Assembly (NCBI GenBank): GCA_023434015.1
Contig: JAEYTM010000014.1
Span: forward strand, 1-6,908
Direction of reading: 5' to 3'
Length of the DNA stretch: 6,908 bases
Origin: Pseudomonadota bacterium
GTDB taxonomy: Bacteria; Pseudomonadota; Alphaproteobacteria; Caulobacterales; Caulobacteraceae
A program made the position numbers and the translations under genes. Every line of letters starts with the position of its first letter. The first letter of the stretch is position 1. Below the pieces are notes generated by a model that searched no databases, had not been told where the DNA came from, and saw only the letters and a program-made list of their open reading frames with translations. Shown piece after piece: positions 1 through 6,908 of this stretch.

Positions 1-2
1 CC

Positions 3-515
3 GTCGCCCTGGCGCGCGAGAACATCGCCCTGAACGGCCTGGAGGGGCGCGTGGACGTGGTCGAGGGCGACGTCGGCCTGCGCTTCTCGGGCCTGGGCCT
101 GGCGCACTTCGACGCGGCCATGAGCAACCCGCCGTTCTTCGACGATCCGGAGGCGCTGCGCGGGCCGGCGCCCGACCGCCGCGCCGCCTGGATGGCCGAC
201 GACGGCCTGGAGGCGTGGATCGGCTTCCTGTCCAAGGCGGTGCGCGAAGGCGGGACGATCACCCTGATCCACCGGGCCGACCGGCTGGGCGACATCCTGG
301 CGCTGCTGGCCCCCAAGGCCGGCTCGGTGCAGGTGCGCCCGATCCACCCCTTCGCGGACGAACCGGCCAAGCGGGTGCTGGTGCGGGCGGTGAAGACCGG
401 CAAGGCGCCGCTGCGGCTTCTGCCGCCGCTGGTCCTGCACGAGCGCGGCGGCGCCAAGCACCGGCCGCAGGTCGAGGCGATCCTGCGCGGCGAGGCGAAC
501 CTCGGCTGGAACTAG
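3..515 (+). CDS. tRNA1(Val) adenine-37 N6-methyltransferase family protein (TrmN6/YfiC-like), 5' end missing
   Basis: The frame is open from the left edge, so only the C-terminal 170 residues are present. The fragment begins just after the SAM-binding glycine-rich motif I, with a VALARENIALNGL helix followed by a beta strand ending in EGDV. An SNPPFF motif follows at fragment residues 41-46. This is the (N/D)PP(Y/F) signature of N6-adenine and related amino methyltransferases, which positions the target amino group. The C-terminus, with LHERGG followed by VEAILRGE, is typical of the TrmN6/COG4123 family, whose E. coli member methylates A37 of tRNA1(Val). The exact substrate here is inferred from family resemblance; a related small-domain methyltransferase acting on another RNA or protein cannot be excluded. 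The gene converges on the acetyltransferase gene, and the two stop codons share the tetranucleotide CTAG. Confidence 0.8.
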   Translation, partial: VALARENIALNGLEGRVDVVEGDVGLRFSGLGLAHFDAAMSNPPFFDDPEALRGPAPDRRAAWMADDGLEAWIGFLSKAVREGGTITLIHRADRLGDILALLAPKAGSVQVRPIHPFADEPAKRVLVRAVKTGKAPLRLLPPLVLHERGGAKHRPQVEAILRGEANLGWN

Positions 516-823
516 CCGGCGATGCCCAGCTGGGCGCGGTAGGCGTCGTGGACGAGGTCGTGCCACTCCGGATGCTTGGCGATGTAGCCGGCCATGAACG
601 GGCAGGTCGGGATCACCCGCAGCTCATGTTCGCGGGCGTAGCCCAGGGCGGCCTTGGCCAGGCGGCTGGCGACGCCCTTCCCTTCGAACGCCTCGGGCAC
701 CAGCGTGTGGTGCAGGATGATGCCGCGGTCGACGAGGTTGTATTCCGCGACGGCGAGCTCCCCGTCGATCCCGATCTCGAAGCGGCGGGCCGCCGCGTTG
801 TGCACCACCTCGGCGTCGGCCAT
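512..823 (-). CDS. Small GNAT-family N-acetyltransferase (NATD1 / PF14542-like)
   Basis: This is a 103-residue single-domain acetyltransferase. A strand containing HHTLVPEAF (residues 38-46) leads into FEGKGVASRLAKAAL (47-60), the acetyl-CoA pyrophosphate-binding loop and helix of GNAT folds. It is followed by IPTCPFMAGYIAKHPEWHDLV (71-91), with the Pro-x-Cys-Pro-Phe and HPEW blocks seen in the short 'GCN5-like' family of human NATD1 and Arabidopsis At1g77540. The conserved cysteine is C74. The acceptor substrate is unknown for most members. I chose the ATG at 823 because GAGGAG (minus strand of 831-836) lies 7 bases upstream and the family starts here. An in-frame start at 961 would add 46 unrelated residues. 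It is transcribed divergently from rsgA and converges on the methyltransferase. Confidence 0.85.
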   Translation of the reverse strand: MADAEVVHNAAARRFEIGIDGELAVAEYNLVDRGIILHHTLVPEAFEGKGVASRLAKAALGYAREHELRVIPTCPFMAGYIAKHPEWHDLVHDAYRAQLGIAG

Positions 824-920
824 TTCCGCACTCCTCAAACCCCGGCCTCCTTCTTGACCTGTCGGAGGCTTGCCGCCAAGTTCGCAGTGACCCAGCCGCC
901 ACGCGACGAAGGAGGATGCG

Positions 921-1057
921 ATGACGACGCCCATTGCCACAGCCCTTCGCCGCGTCGACATGCTGCGCGCCTGAACCAGGCGGTCCTCACCTCACGGCAG
1001 GATTCCGCGGTCGACGCCTCCGATCGGCTCACGACCCTCAAGGACATCCGCAAGTGA
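921..1057 (+). pseudogene. Candidate small gene ahead of rsgA, apparently split by a one-base frameshift
   Basis: A perfect AAGGAGG at 909-915 sits 5 bases before ATG 921. This opens a 17-codon frame (MTTPIATALRRVDMLRA) ending at TGA 972-974. In the adjoining frame, codons from about 965 to 1054 show strong coding periodicity. By hand count, GC at codon positions 1/2/3 is about 67/47/90% over 30 codons, ending RLTTLKDIRK-TGA at 1055-1057. That second segment has no ATG, GTG or TTG of its own between 965 and 1054. Adding one base near 963-971 would join the halves into a protein of about 45 residues. Its TGA overlaps the rsgA GTG as GTGA, the usual sign of translational coupling. Possible explanations are a real frameshift mutation, a sequencing error, or a 17-residue leader peptide followed by chance periodicity. 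I recognise no family. The segment contains a GANTC site (1001-1005). Confidence 0.4.
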
Positions 1058-2142
1058 TCACCACCTATGGCTGGAGCGACGACCTCCGGCAGACCTTCGA
1101 ACCCTTCGCGGCGGAGGGGCTCGCCCCCGCCCGCGTCATCGTCCAGCAGCGCGGCCACTACCGGCTGGTCGCCGACACCGGCGAACTCGACGCCCGGCTG
1201 TCCGGCCGCTTCGTCCATGAGGCGACGGAGGGCGGCTTCCCGGTGGTCGGCGACTGGGTCGGCGTCGATCCGCGCCTGGAGGAAGGCGCGGCGACCATCC
1301 ACCGCCTGGTCCCGCGGACCAGCGCCTTCGTCCGCCGGGCCGCCGGCCCCAGCGGCGCGGCCCAGGTGGTGGCCGCCAACGTCGACGTCGCCCTGCTGGC
1401 CGCCTCCCTGAACGCCGACCTCAACACCCGCCGGCTGGACCGCTACCTGGCGGCGGCCCACGAAAGCGGCGCGGAGCCGGTCATCGTGCTGACCAAGGCC
1501 GACGCGGCGCCCAACGCGGCCGAACTGGCGGCGGGAGTCGAGGCCCGCGCCGGCGGGGCGCCGGTGGTGACGGTCTCGGCGCGGACCCCCGGCGGGCTCG
1601 ACGCCCTGGCGCCCTACCTGCGGCCGGGGCGCACCGCCGTGCTGCTGGGCTCCTCCGGGGTCGGCAAGTCGACCCTGGTCAACGCCCTGTTCGGGGCCGA
1701 GAAGATGGCCACGCGGGAGATCCGCGAGGACGACGCGCGCGGGCGCCATACCACCACCCACCGCGAGTTGGTGCTGCTGCCGTCCGGGGCGCTGATCCTG
1801 GACACCCCGGGCATGCGCGAGATGGGGCTTTGGGAGGTGCAGGAGGGCCTGGAGGCCACCTTCGCCGACCTGCGCGAGGAGGTCGACGCCCTCGCCGTCG
1901 ACTGCCGGTTCAGCGACTGCGGCCACGGCAACGAGCCCGGCTGCGCGGTGCGCGCGGCGCTCGCCGACGGCCGGCTCGATGCCGGGCGCTGGGAGAGCTA
2001 CGCCAAGCTGCGCAGGGAGATGGCCTTCGAGGAGCGCAAAGAGGACCCGCGGGCGCGGGCGGAGGCCCGCAAGGTGTGGATCGGCCGCACCAAGGGCTAC
2101 CGGGCGCTCAAGGAACAGCGCCGGCGCGAGCGGGACGAATAG
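1054..2142 (+). CDS. rsgA: Ribosome small subunit-dependent GTPase A (RsgA/YjeQ)
   Basis: RsgA is a 30S biogenesis GTPase that docks near the decoding site and helps late 16S maturation and release of assembly factors. The 362-residue product shows the circularly permuted GTPase order. First comes an N-terminal OB-type domain (about residues 1-90, with GDWVGVDPR). Then follow the G4 motif TKAD (147-150), SAR (175-177), P-loop GSSGVGKST (199-207), switch region RHTTTH (231-236) and G3 DTPG (250-253). A C-terminal zinc motif has C284, C289, H291 and C297, followed by a basic helical tail. The GTG at 1054 is preferred: the family begins with a YGWSD-like segment, AAGGA lies 9 bases upstream, and the frame upstream of it lacks coding periodicity. 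The start overlaps the stop of a candidate small ORF (GTGA). The length is normal for proteobacteria. Confidence 0.95.
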   Translation: MITTYGWSDDLRQTFEPFAAEGLAPARVIVQQRGHYRLVADTGELDARLSGRFVHEATEGGFPVVGDWVGVDPRLEEGAATIHRLVPRTSAFVRRAAGPSGAAQVVAANVDVALLAASLNADLNTRRLDRYLAAAHESGAEPVIVLTKADAAPNAAELAAGVEARAGGAPVVTVSARTPGGLDALAPYLRPGRTAVLLGSSGVGKSTLVNALFGAEKMATREIREDDARGRHTTTHRELVLLPSGALILDTPGMREMGLWEVQEGLEATFADLREEVDALAVDCRFSDCGHGNEPGCAVRAALADGRLDAGRWESYAKLRREMAFEERKEDPRARAEARKVWIGRTKGYRALKEQRRRERDE

Positions 2143-2153
2143 GCGAAAGAAAA

Positions 2154-2179
2154 AAGGCCCGGGATCGCTCCCGGGCCTT
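2154..2179 (-). terminator. Intrinsic terminator of ilvC
   Basis: A perfect 11-bp stem (AAGGCCCGGGA at 2154-2164 paired with 2169-2179) has a 4-base loop. Read on the minus strand it is followed directly by a run of T (2156 down to 2151 reads CTTTTTT, with the T's pairing at the stem base), so it terminates ilvC, 52 bases past its stop. On the plus strand there is no T tract after the stem, although the hairpin starts only 12 bases after the rsgA stop and may protect that transcript's 3' end. Confidence 0.85.
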
Positions 2180-2190
2180 GGTCTTGAAGC

Positions 2191-2216
2191 TGGATCCCGG
2201 CCTTCGCCGGGATGAG
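2191..2216. repeat. REP-like extragenic palindrome in the ilvC 3' region
   Basis: ATCCCGGC (2194-2201) and GCCGGGAT (2206-2213) form a perfect 8-bp stem around a CTTC loop, flanked by TGG and GA. Palindromes with these arms and flanks recur as dispersed intergenic repeats in many Caulobacterales, sphingomonad and other alphaproteobacterial genomes; this is from general knowledge and only one copy is visible here. It lies in the ilvC 3' untranslated region, between the stop codon and the terminator, where such elements usually stabilise transcripts or mark former insertions. A GANTC site overlaps its right flank (2214-2218). Confidence 0.6.
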
Positions 2217-2230
2217 TCGGCTTCGCTCGC

Positions 2231-3250
2231 TCAGTTGCGGGCGGTGTCGACCAGCTTGTTCTTGGTGATCCAGGGCATCATGGCGCGCAGGCGAGCGCCG
2301 ACTTCCTCGATCTGGTGTTCCGAACCACGGCGACGGGTCGCCTTGAAGGACGGCGCGCCGATCGCGTTTTCCTGCATGAAGTCACGCACAAAGCGGCCCG
2401 ACTGGATGTCTTCCAGCACGCGCTTCATCTCGGCCTTGGTCTCGGCGGTGACCAGGCGCGGGCCGGTCACGTACTCGCCGTACTCGGCCGTGTTGGAGAT
2501 CGAGTAGTTCATGTTGGCGATGCCGCCTTCGTAGATCAGGTCCACGATCAGCTTCACCTCGTGCAGGCATTCGAAATAGGCCATTTCCGGCGCGTAGCCG
2601 GCCTCGACCAGGGTTTCGAAGCCCGCGCGGATCAGCTCGACGAGGCCGCCGCACAGGACCGCCTGCTCGCCGAACAGGTCGGTTTCGCATTCTTCCTGGA
2701 AGGTGGTCTCGATGATGCCCGAGCGGCCGCCGCCGATGGCCGAGGCGTAGGCCAGGCCGAAGTCCAGCGCGTTGCCGGTGGCGTTCTGCTCGACCGCGAT
2801 CAGGCAGGGCACGCCGCCGCCCTTCTGGTACTCGCCGCGCACGGTGTGACCCGGGCCCTTCGGCGCGACCATCAGCACGTCGATGGTGCTCTTGGGTTCG
2901 ATCAGGTTGAAGTGGACGTTCAGCCCGTGGGCGAACAGCAGAGCCGCGCCATCCCTGATGTTGGGGGCGATCTCGTTGCTGTAGATCTCGCGCTGCAGCT
3001 CGTCGGGCGCCAGCACCATCACGGCGTCGGCCCATTTGGCGGCTTCGGCGACGCTCATCACCTTCAGGCCGTCGGCTTCCACCTTCTTGGCGGTGGCCGA
3101 ACCCGGGCGCAGGGCGACGACGACGTTCTTCAGGCCGGAATCGGTGAGGTTCAGCGCGTGGGCCCGGCCTTGGCTGCCGTAGCCTACGATCGCGATCTTC
3201 TTGTCCAGGATGCGGGAAAGATCGGCGTCGCGGTCGTAGTAGACGCGCAT
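2231..3250 (-). CDS. ilvC: Ketol-acid reductoisomerase (NADP+), class I
   Basis: IlvC catalyses the Mg2+-dependent alkyl migration and NADPH reduction of 2-acetolactate or 2-aceto-2-hydroxybutyrate, the second common step of valine/leucine and isoleucine synthesis in the cytoplasm. The product is 339 residues, the normal class I length. The N-terminal Rossmann domain carries GYGSQG (23-28) and the NADPH phosphate loop with R48, S51 and T53. FAHG (107-110, H108) and KGPGHTVR (131-138) form the active-site edge. In the all-helical C-terminal domain the metal ligands are D191, E195, E227 and E231, and ISNTAEYG (251-258) is intact. The ATG at 3250 is preferred over an in-frame start at 3292, because AGGAG lies 7 bases upstream and family members begin MRVYYD. 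The gene is transcribed alone, with ilvB/ilvN not in view, and ends in a clear intrinsic terminator. Confidence 0.97.
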   Translation of the reverse strand: MRVYYDRDADLSRILDKKIAIVGYGSQGRAHALNLTDSGLKNVVVALRPGSATAKKVEADGLKVMSVAEAAKWADAVMVLAPDELQREIYSNEIAPNIRDGAALLFAHGLNVHFNLIEPKSTIDVLMVAPKGPGHTVRGEYQKGGGVPCLIAVEQNATGNALDFGLAYASAIGGGRSGIIETTFQEECETDLFGEQAVLCGGLVELIRAGFETLVEAGYAPEMAYFECLHEVKLIVDLIYEGGIANMNYSISNTAEYGEYVTGPRLVTAETKAEMKRVLEDIQSGRFVRDFMQENAIGAPSFKATRRRGSEHQIEEVGARLRAMMPWITKNKLVDTARN

Positions 3251-3317
3251 GAATGTTCTCCTGAACGAGTAAGAAGCCGCGAGTCCGCGCAAGGGCGGGA
3301 CGGCGAAGCGCGGGCTT

Positions 3318-3344
3318 TCCAGCGTTTTTTTGCCGAAAGGTCAA
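3318..3344 (-). promoter_or_regulatory. Possible ilvC promoter
   Basis: On the minus strand, TTGACC (3344-3339) is followed after 15 bases by GCTGGA (3323-3318). This resembles the housekeeping sigma-70-type promoters of Caulobacter (TTGAC... / GCTANA). It would give a 5' untranslated region of about 60 bases before the ilvC ATG. The -10 match is imperfect. A GANTC site (3281-3285) lies between it and the start codon. I see no leader peptide or attenuator hairpin here. Confidence 0.3.
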
Positions 3345-3422
3345 GGGAGCCGGTCGGGAATTCGGCCGCCCGGCGCGCGGTGCGACGTCGCAAGCGGGCG
3401 CAAAGCGTGGCAATCGGGACCG

Positions 3423-3848
3423 ATGATCGAGGTGACGCCCTCCATTTCGCTGCAGGACGACGAGGTCCAGGCCCGCTTCGTGCGCGCCTCCGGCCCGGGC
3501 GGCCAGCATGTCAACAAGACCTCGACCGCGGTCGAGCTGCGGTTCGACGTGCGCGCCTCGCCCTCCCTGCCCGAAGGCGTGCGGGCACGGCTCTACCGGC
3601 TGGCCGGCAGCCGGCTGACCCAGGACGGGGTGCTGGTGCTGGTGGCCCAGGGCTACCGCTCGCAGGAGATGAACCGCCAGGAGGCGCTGGAGCGGCTGCT
3701 GGCCCTGATCCGCAAGGCGGCCGAGCCCCCGCCGCCGCCGCGCAAGAAGACCAAGCCGACCTACGCCTCCAAGCTGCGGCGGCTGGAGGGCAAGACCAAG
3801 CGCTCCGGCGTGAAGGCCCTGCGCGGCCGTCCGCGGGGCGACGATTGA
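3423..3848 (+). CDS. arfB: Alternative ribosome-rescue peptidyl-tRNA hydrolase ArfB (YaeJ/ICT1 family)
   Basis: ArfB enters the A site of ribosomes stalled on broken mRNA and hydrolyses the peptidyl-tRNA ester, backing up the tmRNA system. At 141 residues it matches the usual length (E. coli 140). The catalytic GGQ is at 26-28 in the context ASGPGGQHVNKTSTAV, typical of codon-independent hydrolases that lack the release-factor codon-recognition domains. A proline run (102-106) links to the lysine/arginine-rich C-terminal tail (107-138), which in the family occupies the empty mRNA channel and senses truncated messages. The ATG at 3423 is chosen from family alignment. The Shine-Dalgarno is poor (only GGGA 3 bases upstream), so initiation may be weak or from a short leader. 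It is divergent from ilvC and is followed by a lipoprotein gene after about 60 bases. Confidence 0.93.
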   Translation: MIEVTPSISLQDDEVQARFVRASGPGGQHVNKTSTAVELRFDVRASPSLPEGVRARLYRLAGSRLTQDGVLVLVAQGYRSQEMNRQEALERLLALIRKAAEPPPPPRKKTKPTYASKLRRLEGKTKRSGVKALRGRPRGDD

Positions 3849-3892
3849 GGCCGGGCGCGCAAACGCGCGCTGGCATGGTTTGGCCGCAATGG

Positions 3893-3898
3893 CCTATA
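3893..3898 (+). promoter_or_regulatory. Possible -10 element for the lipoprotein gene
   Basis: CCTATA here resembles the GCTANA -10 box of Caulobacterales. A start of transcription about 7 bases downstream (near 3905) would leave only about 5 bases before the ATG at 3910. That fits the absence of any Shine-Dalgarno and suggests a leaderless or nearly leaderless message. No convincing -35 is seen. Confidence 0.2.
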
Positions 3899-3909
3899 TG
3901 TTCGGCGCC

Positions 3910-4458
3910 ATGCAGCAGCGCTTTCGTATCCCCGCCGTCGTCGTGGCCCTGGTCTCCGGGGCCGTCCTGTCCGCCTGCGCCCCGACCGCCGGGTTCGGCC
4001 CCTCGCTGGGCGGTCCCGGAGGTTCGGCGCCGCCGTTCCGCGCCGACGACTTCGCCTGGTCGACGGGCATGGGCGGCAACGGCCTGACCGGCCGGGTGAC
4101 CTACCGGGCGGGAACGGCGCGCTACACCTGCGCGGGATCGAGCGTGATCCTGACGCCCGAGACCCCCTGGACCCGCCAGCGGATGCTCGCCCTCTATCGC
4201 TCCACCGAGCGCGCGGCCCTGCCGGCCGACGAGGTGCGGGCGCGCACCCCGGCGACGCCGGCGGCGGTGGACTATTCGGACTATGTGCGCCGCACGACCT
4301 GCGACGCCAACGACCGCTACAGCTTCTCCGGCCTGCCGAACGGCGCCTGGTACGTGATCACCATCGCGCGACCGGCCGCCGATCCCAACGGCGCGAGCGT
4401 GGCCCTGATGCGCCGCGCAATCACCCGCGGCGGACGCGTCGCCGCGCTCGACCTCTAG
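3910..4458 (+). CDS. Small lipoprotein with carboxypeptidase-regulatory-like (beta-sandwich) domain
   Basis: The 182-residue product starts with a lipoprotein signal: basic n-region MQQRFR, hydrophobic stretch 7-19, and lipobox LSAC with the lipidated cysteine at 23. A Gly/Pro-rich linker (24-45) follows. The rest (about 58-153) begins GLTGRVTYR and ends with CDANDRYSFSGLPNGAWYVIT. That 'D-x-x-G/R-x-F/Y-x-F-x-G-L-P-x-G-x-Y' shape is typical of carboxypeptidase regulatory-like and CNA-B-like beta-sandwiches. C74 and C131 could form a disulfide. No catalytic motif is visible, and the specific role is unknown; envelope adhesion or structural function is a guess. Several in-frame starts exist (TTG 3880, ATG 3889, 3898, 3910). 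I chose 3910 because it gives the best signal peptide. None has a good ribosome-binding site. Confidence 0.75.
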   Translation: MQQRFRIPAVVVALVSGAVLSACAPTAGFGPSLGGPGGSAPPFRADDFAWSTGMGGNGLTGRVTYRAGTARYTCAGSSVILTPETPWTRQRMLALYRSTERAALPADEVRARTPATPAAVDYSDYVRRTTCDANDRYSFSGLPNGAWYVITIARPAADPNGASVALMRRAITRGGRVAALDL

Positions 4459-4461
4459 GCC

Positions 4462-4477
4462 TTAACGCAAGCTTAAC
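4462..4477 (+). promoter_or_regulatory. CtrA-type binding site (TTAA-N7-TTAAC)
   Basis: TTAA (4462-4465), seven bases, then TTAAC (4473-4477) is an exact match to the consensus full site of CtrA, the cell-cycle master response regulator of Caulobacter and relatives. It lies 71 bases before the ATG of the downstream small exported protein and just after the lipoprotein stop. By eye these are the only two TTAA tetranucleotides in this GC-rich window, which makes chance spacing less likely. I do not see a clear -10 downstream, so activation versus repression cannot be told. Confidence 0.6.
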
Positions 4478-4548
4478 GCTGCTGAACCTCCAGGCCCGTC
4501 GCGGGTTTGGCTCCTGAAACGGCGCCCCCGCGCCGACAGGAGGCAGTG

Positions 4549-4827
4549 ATGGGTGACTGGATTTTCGCAACCGCGGCCGTGGTCGCGCTGGTCATGTTCG
4601 CACCGAGCGCCGACGCGGCGCCGAAAGCCCAGAAGATCGACACCCCGGCCGCCCGCTCGGCCGAGAGCCACGCGGTCGAGGCGACCTACCGCGGGCCGAT
4701 GACCGAAAAGGGCTACTCGCTGCAGGCCCGCCGCGTCGCCGACTGCCTGGCTACCTATCCCGGCGCCTACGACCCGAAGACCGACCGCGTCCGCATCGGC
4801 CTCCAGACCCGCCGCTGCGAGCTGTAG
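4549..4827 (+). CDS. Small exported protein of unknown function with two cysteines
   Basis: The 92-residue product has an ideal Shine-Dalgarno (AGGAGG at 4538-4543, 5 bases from the ATG). Residues 3-19 are hydrophobic and are followed by ADAAPKA, a signal peptidase I site (ADA|A after residue 23), giving a mature periplasmic chain of about 69 residues. The n-region (MGDW) has an acidic residue and no Lys or Arg, which is unusual for a Sec signal. An in-frame upstream TTG at 4507 would add an RR-containing segment, but its ribosome-binding context is worse. Mature features are a charged N-terminal half, then ARRVADCLATYPGAYDPKTDRV, with C66 and the near-terminal C90 possibly forming a disulfide. 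I do not recognise a family. The CtrA-type site upstream suggests cell-cycle control. It converges on clpB. Confidence 0.75.
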   Translation: MGDWIFATAAVVALVMFAPSADAAPKAQKIDTPAARSAESHAVEATYRGPMTEKGYSLQARRVADCLATYPGAYDPKTDRVRIGLQTRRCEL

Positions 4828-4838
4828 GCGGCGCAGCA

Positions 4839-4866
4839 TCCCGGACGGCCGTGAAGCCATCCGGGA
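4839..4866. terminator. Hairpin between the convergent small-protein gene and clpB
   Basis: TCCCGGA (4839-4845) pairs with TCCGGGA (4860-4866). After one C-A mismatch, GGC (4847-4849) pairs with GCC (4856-4858) around a 6-base loop. It occupies almost the whole 54-base gap between two converging stop codons, so it probably serves both transcripts. There is no T tract on either strand, so it may act as a weak or Rho-assisted terminator or as a 3'-end stabiliser. Confidence 0.5.
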
Positions 4867-4881
4867 CAGGACGCCCGCCGG

Positions 4882-6908
<2,027 letters not shown>

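Noticed and set aside
934..1053. Longer rsgA starting at ATG 934
   Set aside because: The added 40 residues are in a frame whose third positions are only about half GC over 965-1054, unlike coding sequence here, and family homology begins at the GTG at 1054.
887..1057. Alternative reading of the pre-rsgA gene as a single 56-codon frame from GTG 887
   Set aside because: Before about 960 this frame has poor third-position GC (about 58%) and no Shine-Dalgarno at proper spacing. The frame from ATG 921 fits the upstream half better.
835..1926. Long open frame on the minus strand opposite rsgA
   Set aside because: It lies antisense to a clearly real GTPase gene. Its low-complexity Gly/Ala/Arg composition is the expected by-product of GC-rich codons, and no motif or ribosome-binding site supports it.
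3325..3331. Run of seven T between ilvC and arfB as a plus-strand terminator
   Set aside because: No plus-strand gene ends upstream, because ilvC is on the other strand, and I find no stable GC stem directly before the T run. It more likely belongs to the spacer of a minus-strand promoter.
3855..3870. GCGCGC hairpin after arfB as a terminator
   Set aside because: The 6-bp stem with a 4-base loop is easily formed by chance in such GC-rich DNA, and no T tract follows.
2315..4087. Very long plus-strand open frame (590 codons) crossing ilvC, arfB and the lipoprotein start
   Set aside because: It is antisense to ilvC and then out of frame with arfB. It shows no domain and simply reflects the rarity of stop codons at high GC.

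Overview
This is a GC-rich (roughly 70% by eye) chromosomal window from an alphaproteobacterium, most likely of the Caulobacterales (Caulobacter/Phenylobacterium-like). The clues are codons ending almost always in G or C, a textbook CtrA-type site (TTAA-N7-TTAAC) upstream of a small secreted protein, scarce CcrM-type GANTC sites, and an extragenic palindrome of a kind common in this group. The genus is inferred from these features and has not been confirmed by a database search.

Layout, left to right. The window opens inside a tRNA1(Val) m6A37-type methyltransferase (+). It converges on a small GNAT acetyltransferase (-), and the two stop codons share one CTAG. A divergent intergenic region of about 230 bases then leads to rsgA (+). 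Just before rsgA lies a probable small gene that appears broken by a single-base frameshift; its stop overlaps the rsgA GTG start. rsgA converges on ilvC (-), with an intrinsic terminator and a REP-like palindrome between them. Divergently from ilvC come arfB (+), a small lipoprotein (+) and a small exported two-cysteine protein (+) behind the CtrA-type site. The last of these converges on clpB (-), which runs off the right edge without its N-terminal part.

Functionally this is mostly housekeeping. Several genes concern translation and protein quality: tRNA methylation, 30S maturation (RsgA), rescue of stalled ribosomes (ArfB) and disaggregation (ClpB). IlvC is a core step of branched-chain amino acid synthesis. 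I see no defence system, mobile element, CRISPR array, tRNA or rRNA. The less ordinary items are the frameshifted mini-gene ahead of rsgA, the CtrA-type site with its unknown exported protein, and the lipoprotein of unknown role.
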